Assembly: GCA_004151065.3 (NCBI GenBank) | Contig: NWUY0300002097.1 | Coordinates: 14,880 to 26,490 of the forward strand | Length of the DNA stretch: 11,611 nt | Reading direction: 5' to 3' | Source: Larix sibirica | Taxonomy: Eukaryota > Streptophyta > Pinopsida > Pinales > Pinaceae | Shown: one piece after another, positions 1 to 7,509 of the stretch | Position numbering within the stretch: position 1 is the first letter of the stretch | Layout of the letters: each line of letters begins with the position of its first letter | Translations under genes and position numbers: made by a program | Notes under the pieces: model-generated | Database searches by the model: none | Told to the model about the DNA's origin: nothing | The model's input: only the letters and a program-made list of their open reading frames with translations

Positions 1-397
1 GAGCACCGATTTTACCAGAACCAATCTACTCGCCCGAGAGAGCCAACGGTGACTCCAGCACTTCAAACTTTTTTCCAATTTCTCGACCAGCCACTTCCAA
101 TCCACAATTCTGTAATCATTAGGTTTCAGGTTAAAACCCAAATATTTCAAACCATCCTGGAGCTGCAGGTGGGAAAAAGGTAAAGACCGGCAAAAGATAG
201 CCACCTCCGCCTCACTGAGCATATGAGTAGTAAGAGTAGATTTTCTCATATTAATCTCCATCCCAGTAAATTTGGAGTAAAGCTCCAAAATCTTCTTGAG
301 CTTTAGAGGATCCTGTTTAGTGCCCGAGAAGAAAATGAGAACATCATCCACAAACAAAAGATGGGTAATATGGAAATCATGGGCTATTTGAANTCCC
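1..397 (-). mobile_element. 5'-truncated second LINE copy, RT fragment (partial at window edge)
   Basis: Bases 1-392 align without gaps to 2061-2452, with about 41 mismatches by my hand count, so roughly 90% identity. The two are therefore separate copies of one LINE family. Read on the minus strand the segment stays open for about 130 codons. It contains the RT active-site box FVDD (343-354) and continues into the RT thumb region, matching residues about 283-413 of the better RT at 1833-3299. Upstream RT sequence is missing: similarity stops abruptly at 392-397, next to an ambiguous base (393), where the tail of the other LINE copy begins. A 5'-truncated LINE inserted into the end of an older copy would look like this. 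A rearrangement or an assembly join at the N is the alternative. The element continues beyond position 1. Confidence 0.85.
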
Positions 398-1200
398 CAT
401 CCAAGACTTCCTTTATCTTCCATATACCCCATGCCAACTGCAACCCGGCCTTTGACACCCTGTCCGCCTCTTGGTTATTTTCCCTGAAAACATGTATTCC
501 AGTAAAGGAATCAAAAGTGCCCAACACTGCCCGAATGGAAGATAAAATGTTTGCAAGTCGAAGGTTTTGACATAAGTGAGTGCCAAAAATCCAATTGACA
601 ACATTCAAAGAGTCCCCATAGACTGCAATGTTTCGGCAACCCTTCTCCACAGCAAAAGAAGCAAGAAATTTCAGGTTCAGTAGTTCAACAACATTATTAC
701 TCCCAGCCCCTAGTCCCAAAGACATCTCAAAAAAATGGTTTTCAACAAGGTACAAGATGGCTCCACCCCCACACTGATTTAATTGTGACGCACCATCAAA
801 AAATCCCCACGACTGAGTTTTATTAATGTTCACAGATTGAATGTCCCGCACCCGATGAGGACCCGGATTGACACAGAAAGAGGACAGCATGCCACACCAT
901 GTAGTTGCAGTAACCACGGGATTTCCAGGTTTATCATTGAATAAGCAATTATTTCGAGCGAGCCACACTCCCCACAAAACCAACAGAGGAAGAGCTCTGA
1001 AAGTTTTAAGTCTGGGATTATCATACCAATTCCTCCACGCAGTCGACACAGCTATCCCTTCCCAAGGACACGAAGAGTTAAGCATGCAAGAGCACTCAGA
1101 CCACACCAGAATGATAAAAGGACACAAAAGGAATAGATGTTCAACCGACTCCCCAGTCATTTTACACAGGATACACCAACAACCCATGTTTGTTTCTCTT
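398..1200 (-). other. ORF2 zinc ligands and RNase H domain
   Basis: This segment holds the second half of the zinc-binding region, with CILC and EHLFLLCPF giving a C-x2-C ... H-x4-C pattern (about 1122-1175). It is followed by WGVWLARN and then an RNase H domain that would remove the RNA template. All four expected acidic residues are present: Asp in WGFFDGAS (795-797), Glu in NNVVELLNL (about 684-686), Asp in VYGDSLNVV (612-614) and Asp in NQEADRVSKAG (462-464). The frame stays open from about 1200 to 394, so this is the least damaged catalytic part of the element. The frame's nominal Met at 1313 is an artefact of reading the upstream region out of frame. RNase H of this class is typical of plant L1 elements. 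Confidence 0.88.
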
Positions 1201-1870
1201 CTGTAGGAAGTCCCAAGTGGGAACTTTGTTCTCCAACACACACCACATGAACAAACGTGTCTTTGGTGGACTCTTAATCTTCCACAAAGAATTCCACCAC
1301 CAGACCAGTTCAACCGGATCCTGTTCTTCAGAAAGTTTCAAGTACCCTCTCTTGGGTGTATAAACCCCGGCCGGATCCACATCCCAAACCAACACATCCT
1401 CGTCCTCATCAAGACAAATATGGTCACGAGTGAGTGATATGATGTACCTGGATAGCAATCGTGCCACATTCACCGGTAGATCGAAAGAATTGGCCGGACG
1501 AAAATCTTGAAAACCTGGAACCCGATCCCCAAGTGCCGCCAGCTGATGAAGAAAAATTAGGCCATATTGTCTCAAGCTTTCCACAACCTCCAGCGGAAGC
1601 CTATGATGATTTTCACATCCGACCCAGGGATCCAGTCCGATGCGAACCCTACGGCCATTTCCCACATTCCAAACCAAGTCTCTCTTAATGAGATCAAAGG
1701 ATGAGACCACAGCTTTCCGGATGATCGACCCTCCCGAATGAGATCTGTCCGCACTTCTGATCTAATTCTCCAGTGAATCAGGAGCAATGTATTTTTTAAA
1801 AATTAAACGAGCCCAGAGGCCATTGCTCTTGATCAACCTCCAGCCTCCCTTGGCAGCCAAATCCTTGAGA
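1162..1870 (-). other. ORF2 connecting region and first part of zf-RVT region
   Basis: After the frameshift near 1870 the reading continues as GGWRLIKSNGLWARLI, passes a TAG at 1762-1764, and then runs as RDLVWNVGNGRRVRIG and DPWVG, a signature of plant LINEs. Towards the end comes WWWNSLWKIKSPPKTRLF followed by KVPTWDFLQKRNKHG, the start of the reverse-transcriptase zinc-binding region. This frame ends at 1162 because a one-base frameshift near 1185 moves the zinc ligands into the frame of the next segment. The Met at 1710 is internal, not a start. Confidence 0.88.
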
Positions 1871-3299
1871 AGAAGTGTAAATTCTTTAAGCCCCACCCCC
1901 CCAGAGCCTTCAGACATGTAATCTTGTTCCAACGCACCCAAGGCATAACAAAAATTTCAACTTTGCCATTCCACAGAAAGCGAGAGCAAAGACGACGAAT
2001 GGTTTCGAGGATGCCCTTGGGGATCCACGAGAGCGACATCCAATAGACAGGAATCGCTTCGAGCACCGATTTAACAAGAACCAATCTACCCGCCCGAGAG
2101 AGCCAACGATGACTCCAGCACTTCAATCGTTTTTCCAATTTCTCAACCAGCCACTTCCAGTCCACAATTCTGTAATCATCAGGTTTCAGGTTAAAACCCA
2201 AGTATTTCAAACCATCACAGAGCTGCAGATGGAAAAAGGGGAAAGACCGGTGAAAAACAACCACCTTCGCCTCACTGAGCAAATGAGTAGCAAGAGTAGA
2301 TTTTCCCATATTAATCTCCATCCCAGTAGCTTTGGAGAAAAGCTCTAAAATATACCTGAGCTTTAATGCATCACGTTCAGTGCCTGAGCAGAAAATGAGA
2401 ACATCATCCACAAACAAAAGATGGGTAATATGGAAATCATGGGCTATTTGAATCCCACTGAAAACCCCACGCCTCCTAGCATCCAGGATAGCACGACTAA
2501 GACCTTTAGAAACTAGCAGAAATAACAAGGGAGAAAGCGGGAAACCTTGCCTGAGACGATGACCCGAGAGAAAAAAGGGGGATGTTGCTCCATTTATGAG
2601 GACAAAGAAAGAGATAGTGGAAATACAGCTCATGATCCATCTGATAAAACCAATGTCAAATCCGATATATGTAAAAAGGAGCTTGAGAAAAAGCAAGCTT
2701 ACCTTATCATAAACCTTGGAGTGATCAATATTTAGAACTGCCCCTTTCATATTATGAGTTTTCATACTATGCAAACCCTCATGAGCCACTCCAATGGCTT
2801 CATGAATCTGCCGACCTTCCAGAAAGACAAACTGCTCATCATAAACATGTTTGGATAGTATCCCCTTAAGACATCTGGCAATGGTTTTGGTAATAATCTT
2901 ATAAATAACATTGCACAGGGAAATAGGTCTAAAATAATTCAGAGAGGTTGGAGACTCTGATTTTGGAATTAGAGGGATGAAAGTTGAGTTAAAAGAATCT
3001 GAGATCTTTCTAGAAACCTGGGTATCTTCTACTACTTTCAGAAGATTAGCGCCGAAGAAATCCAAGAGCTCAAGAAAAAATTCAATCGTCCAACCATCAG
3101 GCCCTAGACTTTTATCTTTCTGAAAACTAGAGAATACATCCTTAAGCTCCTCCTCCGAGAAGGCACTCATTAGAAGCCAGTTGTCCTCCTCCTCCACAAA
3201 ACGAGGAAAACGTTGTGCCACCCTAATGATTTCCTTAATAGTAACCTGTTCAATGGCCCGAAAAAGGTTTTGGAAATGATTGACCCCCATGTCAGCCAT
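1833..3299 (-). other. ORF2 reverse transcriptase domain, longest intact stretch (488 codons)
   Basis: The open stretch begins at an internal Met. The true reading continues upstream through TAG 3330-3332 and TAA 3357-3359 into the linker (KFFHA), so 3299 is not a start codon. RT motifs in order are LGPDG (65-69), FIPLIPK (107-113), FRPISLCNV (123-131), the catalytic box LNIDHSKVYD with Asp192, LRQGFPLSP (249-257) and LLFVDDVLIF (294-303, Asp298 and Asp299). The RQG-D-P box has Phe at 253 where the family has Asp, a change needing two base substitutions. The thumb region (GLKYLGF, SRAGRLVLVKSVL) is well kept. The frame is lost at about 1865-1885, after GGWGLKNL, where a shifted frame carries the expected continuation (AAKGGWRL). 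Bases 2061-2452 are the partner of the fragment at 1-392. Confidence 0.93.
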
Positions 3300-3779
3300 C
3301 CCATCAAAAGTATGTTGGGCCTCACCTAACTAATTTTCTAGGCACCAGATCGTATTTTAGGAACGCCTATCATTCATATACGCATGAAAGAACTTTGAGT
3401 TATCATCACCACTATCCATCCAAATAGCCGTACTCTTCAGCCTCCAGGTTTTTTCTTTTTCAATAAGAATACCATTCATGCGTCCTTCCATCCTAACCAA
3501 ACCATCCTTTGTGGCCTAGTTCAGAAAACCCCTCCATCCCCAGCATAGAGAAGAGTCAACTCCTCTTCAATATTCTTCAGTTCATAATCCTCCCTCAACC
3601 TTTTTTCATAGGCCCACTGCTTGATGGATTTCTTCAATCTATTGATATTTGCAGCAAATTGAAAGGTCACCGAGTAGGGAGGGCTCACTAAAGGGGATCC
3701 AAACAGATTTTACCACCTCAAATAAAGTCATATCCTTCAGTCAGCCCTTATTAAACTTGAGTGGGCTAGGAGGTTTACT

Positions 3780-4494
3780 AGGACCATCCTGTAATTCTAA
3801 AAACATAGGAAAGTGATCAAGTGATCAAAACAACCTCCATTTCCCACCCATTGTTTCAGATGAAAAAACCTATCCACCAGGCATTCCACCACCAGAAACG
3901 GATCCAAATGTTTGGCCGCCCAACTATCACCAGCCTGGTTATTCCTCCAGGTAGGACAAATACGAATAGGTTCCAAGTCAATCAAATTCTTCTCCACCAA
4001 CTTTAAAGTAACATAATCCGTAAGAGTATCAACTTGAGCATGAGGACCCTAGACTTTTGCATGTCCCAAAGAAAAATTCAGGTCTCCGCCAAGGATCACA
4101 GAATGAGAACACAACAAAGATGTTGAGAAGAGAGAATCCTAGAAGGGATCTGCTCCAGATATGGCCCATATACATTTATAACCTCAAAGTCTCCCACAAT
4201 GTCTAAAGCCAAAAAAGTCCCTCCCAGAAAAGACTCCATCCCCCAAAAGTTAGAAACCTTAACCCTTGCTTCATTCTAGCCCAAAGCTAGTCCTCCAGAC
4301 CGACCCCTGGCATCCAAGGCCTCAAATTTCCAACCCAGGAACCAACCTCTCAACAAAGGAACAACAGAAACCCCAGCACCCATAATCTCTTGAAGCAAAA
4401 TGATATCAGGGTGTTCAAGACTAACCACCCTTCGCAGAGCTGATTTTTTTGGGCGACTAGCAAGACCCCTACAGTTAAAAGACATAATCTTCAT
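3780..4494 (-). other. ORF2 endonuclease domain (exonuclease-endonuclease-phosphatase fold), broken
   Basis: The domain nicks target DNA to prime reverse transcription. Visible family motifs are SFNCRG (Asn at residue 7), LLQE (Glu at residue 36), a VYGPY strand, GGDLNF near 4078-4095, LDPFLV near 3890-3910 in place of the usual LDR-FL, and a final DHFPMF histidine strand near 3800-3820. The frame is lost four ways. A TAG at 4276-4278 follows the G-S-G-G-L box; TAGs also sit at 4139-4141 and 4049-4051. A one-base deletion occurs near 4145. An 8-bp tandem duplication at 3811-3826 splits the D-H-F strand. The Arg of the LDR motif reads as Pro, which would probably impair the enzyme even if the frame were open. 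Confidence 0.85.
3811..3826. repeat. 8-bp tandem duplication inside the endonuclease
   Basis: The plus strand reads AAGTGATC twice in a row. Counting only one copy, the minus-strand frame passes directly from GNGGCFDH into FPMFLELQDG, the expected end of the endonuclease fold. The second copy therefore arose after the ORF was functional and causes a frameshift. Either replication slippage or the footprint of a departed transposon with an 8-bp target duplication (hAT type) could have produced it. Confidence 0.85.
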
Positions 4495-4496
4495 TA
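4492..4496 (-). promoter_or_regulatory. ORF1 stop / ORF2 start overlap (TAATG)
   Basis: On the minus strand the ORF1 reading ends with TAA at 4496-4494 and the ORF2 ATG occupies 4494-4492, sharing the single A at 4494. ORF1 is in its -HKKGK ending and ORF2 starts with the canonical MKIMSFNCRG, so both sides are confident. Such a stop/start overlap suggests that ORF2 was translated by termination and re-initiation rather than by its own cap-dependent start; UAAUG coupling has been described for some non-LTR elements. The mechanism here is inferred. Confidence 0.7.
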
Positions 4497-5379
4497 CTTT
4501 CCCTTTTTATGGGCTCGCACTGCTCTAAGTTCCTGTTCAATAGAGAGTTGTTTCCCTTCCAAAACATCCATGCAGGCTCTAGACTGAGCCTTAGAGATAA
4601 AAGACTGACAACCTCTGCCTCTAGTATGTTTCACCTTAATCTTCCCCAAAACACCTGAAGAATATTTTGTTGAGGAGCGAAGATCATAGCCAGGCCGCGA
4701 GGGTACAAGGGGTGAAGAGGGAGGGGAAATGTGAACAGTCGGTGAGAGGACAGGATCAGGGTCCGGGGGTAGGGAAGCAGCCGAATTCAGTGACAAGATA
4801 ACCTTTCCCAATAGCAGGGAGGAGGGGAGAGGTGAGGAGGGTGAGAAAAAATAGGAGGAGATGGACAGATTCCGGAGTCCCTCAATCTAGTCAAGGATAG
4901 GAACAGAGACATTTTTAACAAAAAAATTAAAGGATTGAGTGCGAGGGGGGGAAGTAATAAAGAAAAGGATGGCACCTGAAGATTCTGAGGCACCCCCAAT
5001 CCACCAACAACCTCCTCGAGCTGAGTCAACGGCGCACTGGCTGAAACAGGAACCTATTCATCCTCCGAAACAAGAGGCGACCTCCCCTAAGGTGGCAAAA
5101 CCGGGACAGAGTGAGAAGCCTTCTACACCCTACCGTGTTTCCTCCTAGAGACACCAATAGTCTTCAATGGCAATGGAAACTCAACTACTGGATGCCCATA
5201 TTCGTGGCACCATCAAAAATGGAAAGGCACATTTTTATAGGCCAATCTCTAAGGGAAGACATAAGGACCCCAACATAAATCCATGCCCTCCAACAAACCC
5301 CCACGAACATCAATACTGACAAAAATCCACGCAACCTTATGATGTATAGTTTCCTTGAAAGAGAAGTTCATTTCCAGAT

Positions 5380-5743
5380 AGGTGCCAAGAAGATTACGAA
5401 TATTCATTAAATGTTCCTCCGACCAGTAGTGTAGAGGTAGCCCAGGAAACCTTACCTAAAATGGTATAGTATCCATCCTCTCCCGACTGGTGTCAAAAAG
5501 TGGGTCCCAATGCTTAAGGAATAAATGTGCATGGTCGAGGTTCCAGTTCCGACCCAACACCCAGTTTCCATGGTCCTCCAATTGAAAATTAAAATCAAAC
5601 CAATTCCTTGAAGGAGCCACCACCTCTGGGACATAGCCGAGTTGACCCAACCAATGACTTTCCACCCATCCCACCCCCGTCTTCAAGGCAAAAGAGCAGC
5701 CATAGACTTGACCGACCAAGGTTAACTTAGTCATCTCCAGCAG
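5380..5743 (-). other. DUF4283-like domain of LINE ORF1
   Basis: Directly after a TAG that ends the N-terminal part, the same frame continues with LVGQVYG, then FDFNFQLEDHGNWVLGR, then a segment starting FDTSRERMDTIPF. It reads through one TAG (5456-5458) into VRFPGLPLHYWSEEHL. The pattern of an aromatic-rich strand, an E/D-rich turn, 'NWVL-GR-W', and then 'P-WVR-PGLPL--W' is the hallmark of DUF4283, which is common in plant LINE ORF1 proteins and is thought to bind RNA. The TAG stands where the family normally has tryptophan, so one transition explains it. The family call rests on remembered motif shape, not on a search. Confidence 0.75.
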
Positions 5744-5877
5744 CTAATGAAACCCTATGTCTTCCCCTAAAGTATAGTTCTCCCCTCTACCCTTATTCTT
5801 AAGCCACTTCCTACGAACCTTTAATTTGGAGCAAGTATCACCTCCTTCAAAACCCCTAGTTGGACCACGCGCCGTGT

Positions 5878-5901
5878 CTGAAAACCCGCCTGAAAACCCG
5901 C
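5878..5901. repeat. 12-bp tandem repeat, two copies, in ORF1
   Basis: CTGAAAACCCGC occurs twice without spacer (5878-5889 and 5890-5901). On the minus strand it encodes a repeated Gly-Gly-Phe-Ser unit in the low-complexity N-terminal part of ORF1. The unit length keeps the frame. Confidence 0.85.
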
Positions 5902-6539
5902 CTGCCAAAGGGCTCGAACAACCCCTATGTTTAGAGGTTCCCAATAAATCATCCAGAAACCCAGAATTGCTCAGAGAAATAGAGCCTATCACTGGATCCT
6001 CAAAATGCACCAGTAAACCCCCACAAAAATTTTCCAATCCCTGACAAAAATCGACACCTGCATCATGGAAAAAACCTTGCGAGTCGCCCGGAGTTTGATG
6101 TGAGGTAGAAGGGGGATACAATGGAAAGTGAGACCCCTCAAAACCCCAAGATGCCACACCCAAAGTAACCAGCTCTGATTCCCCACTGGGAAACAGGAAA
6201 TCCTTAGAACGAGCCGGTGACCCAACAGAGAACTCGCTACCCACAGAGGAGAAACCAGTCGTATATGGTAACATCGACTGGTTTCCCAAATGATCCAGTG
6301 CACCCAACAGTGAACCTGCCTCCACCTCAGCATGCAACCCTCCACCTGGCGACGCCCAGATCTCACTGGCCTCTAGATGGCCACAATCATAGTCCAACAG
6401 CTCCTCATACCCCATCTCAAACGGCGCAAGTAGCAGGATAATGGAAAAAAAACAGAGGTCATATCTTCATCATTGTTATTTATTGCTTTCTATTTTCAAG
6501 TTATAATTATGAAATAAAAGAGTAAATTTTATCATATCA

Positions 6540-6614
6540 TAGGCTTCCTAGCCTAGAGAGAAACCTCTCATTATCCCTAAATAGGGAGAGGATCCAAAAG
6601 TTTGGATCCCGGGA
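6540..6614. repeat. Cluster of consecutive short inverted repeats
   Basis: Four hairpin-capable inverted repeats stand almost end to end. They are TAGGC/GCCTA (6540-6544 and 6551-6555), GAGAG/CTCTC (6556-6560 and 6565-6569), TCCCTA/TAGGGA (6574-6579 and 6582-6587) and GGATCCAAA/TTTGGATCC (6590-6598 and 6601-6609). The 8-bp palindrome TCCCGGGA (6607-6614) overlaps the last. The 9-bp arms with a 2-base loop are the strongest. The function is unknown; it could be structure in a LINE 5' UTR or the remains of another element. Confidence 0.7.
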
Positions 6615-6633
6615 CCAAGTCGCTAAACCCTAG

Positions 6634-6677
6634 ATAGGTTATTTAATATAACTTTATAGGTTATTTATATTAAAAAA
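6634..6677. repeat. Partial tandem repeat, 22-bp period
   Basis: ATAGGTTATTTA occurs at 6634-6645 and again at 6656-6667, 22 bp apart, with the following AT-rich bases also partly similar. It looks like a local duplication in AT-rich DNA. Confidence 0.65.
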
Positions 6678-6700
6678 ACAAGAATAACATAGGAAAATAT

Positions 6701-6719
6701 TATATATATATATATATAT
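6701..6719. repeat. (TA)n microsatellite, about 9.5 units
   Basis: An uninterrupted TA dinucleotide run follows AAAATAT. It is a simple sequence repeat, likely variable in length between individuals. Confidence 0.95.
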
Positions 6720-7509
6720 TACAAACCATATTACATAAAAAAGAATTTAGTATAAAAAAAATTATTACATAAACCTTACAAGATTATATACATCCAATAG
6801 AATTCAATCAAACCATATTATCCATGCTTCAAAATAAAACAACAATAACTCTATCGATCTAAACATCTATTTATGAGAAGGTCAACATTTAAACCATAGT
6901 GATTTTCAGGCCAAAGTTTGGGTCAAGGAACACACAAGCTCATGCTATCGTGGTTGTCCAATTACTCAGAGTTAAGCTCTGTAAAACAAATATATTTATT
7001 TACACTCACACATCAAGCTAAAATGTATTGATTCTCATTACATGAGTGTTGGGAAACTAAAGACTTTGTGGAAGTCTACAGGATGCAAACATTGCTTATC
7101 ATAATCACCAACCAAGTAGTCCTGTCATAATACTAAGTCAACTGAGGTCACGCCTTTATCAACAAAAAAATTAAAACCTAAGATAGAACACAGGTTACAT
7201 AGGGTCACGCTTAACCACCAACGTAGGACCAAGTATCGAATCCGTTTCAATTAAGTAAATTATCACACGCAAACTATGCATGAATCGAAAGCTTCACTGC
7301 CAGTGCTTGAATGCTCTTAGAAGACAAACATAGTCATCAGAGTAATTACAAAGAAAAGGTATGGGCTCAAATCTTGTAAGCAATAGACTCCTACAGTTAA
7401 AAAACTGAGTTTCCTCATACAAATGCAAATACAGTATTAAAACTTATACACCTTATTACGCCTTCACCATCTCATAAAACAAAGTATGCAATTAAAATAC
7501 ACAGCCATT

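Larger units (their letters stand above)
398..4494 (-). pseudogene. LINE ORF2 relic: endonuclease, RT, zinc-binding region, RNase H
   Basis: This is the polyprotein that performs target-primed reverse transcription. It starts at the ATG at 4494 (MKIMSFNCRG), the typical N-terminus of the endonuclease domain. Domain order on the minus strand is endonuclease (4494 to about 3780), linker (about 3780-3300), RT (3299 to about 1870), connecting region and zinc-binding region (about 1870-1115), and RNase H (about 820-430). The length of about 1,360 codons is normal for the family. In-frame stops have first bases at 4278, 4141, 4051, 3743, 3518, 3359, 3332 and 1764. Frameshifts are seen near 4145, 3811-3826, 3670-3690, 3530, 1870 and 1185. 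The last recognisable residues, after the RNase H motif, lie at about 400. There the reading abuts a second LINE fragment, so a short piece of the C-terminus may be missing. Confidence 0.9.
398..6415 (-). mobile_element. Near-full-length, decayed plant L1-type LINE
   Basis: This is a non-LTR retrotransposon read right to left. It has an ORF1 with a DUF4283-like domain and a degenerate zinc knuckle, then an ORF2 with an apurinic-type endonuclease, reverse transcriptase, zinc-binding region and RNase H. Both ORFs together span about 6.0 kb, the expected coding size for a plant L1 element, so this copy is not 5'-truncated within its coding part. By hand I count 16 in-frame stops and at least six frameshifts, so it is dead. 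The right-hand (5') boundary is not defined: 6416-6470 or more may be 5' UTR. No 3' UTR, poly(A) tail or target-site duplication is visible, because the 3' end is interrupted at about 397 by another LINE fragment. Confidence 0.9.
4494..6415 (-). pseudogene. LINE ORF1 relic (DUF4283-like, zinc knuckle)
   Basis: ORF1 of plant L1 elements encodes an RNA-binding, gag-like protein that packages element RNA. I take the ATG at 6415 as the start, because an in-frame TGA lies just upstream at 6467-6469. The first ~220 codons (6415-5744) are acidic and Gly/Ser-rich, ending in a basic stretch (KVRRKWLKNKGRG). A DUF4283-like domain covers about 5734-5380, including the typical VRFPGLPLHYW segment. Next is a CCHC-like knuckle around 5195-5235 in which WCHEYGH is kept but the first and last expected cysteines read as Phe. 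A Pro/Ser-rich tail and a basic C-terminus (HKKGK) follow. In-frame stops have first bases at 5746, 5458, 5251, 5215, 5125, 5089, 5056 and 4889; seven are TAG and one (5215) is TGA. A frameshift lies between about 4890 and 4975. The final TAA overlaps the ORF2 start. Confidence 0.85.
6416..7509. other. AT-rich non-coding stretch; possible LINE 5' UTR at left
   Basis: No convincing coding frame was found on either strand. The first part, next to the ORF1 start, may be LINE 5' UTR, but no target-site duplication or element end could be marked. The stretch contains a cluster of small inverted repeats (6540-6614), a partial 22-bp tandem repeat (from 6634) and a TA microsatellite (6701-6719), each listed separately. 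Around 7130-7250 two loosely similar stretches occur (each with GGTCACGC and a nearby ACCAA), too weak to call a repeat. Confidence 0.6.

Noticed and set aside
1-392. Duplicate of 2061-2452 as a pure assembly error
   Set aside because: About 10% mismatch spread over the alignment shows two diverged copies. An artefact would be nearly identical, though the join at 393 itself remains open to question.
361-570. Plus-strand reading frames throughout the window (such as 868-1206, 1461-1688, 10980-11327)
   Set aside because: They lie opposite recognised minus-strand retrotransposon domains, have no protein-like motifs and are antisense shadows.
1162-1313. Two overlapping minus-strand proteins around the zinc-binding region
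   Set aside because: Family motifs switch from one frame to the other near 1185, so this is one protein with a frameshift, not overlapping genes.
5989-6366. A 125-codon minus-strand frame overlapping ORF1
   Set aside because: It is out of frame with the ORF1 reading that leads into the DUF4283-like domain, and its composition is typical of a shifted frame.
6622-6634. Plant telomere-like TAAACCCTAG
   Set aside because: A single unit only; no array, so chance or an ordinary promoter/UTR motif.
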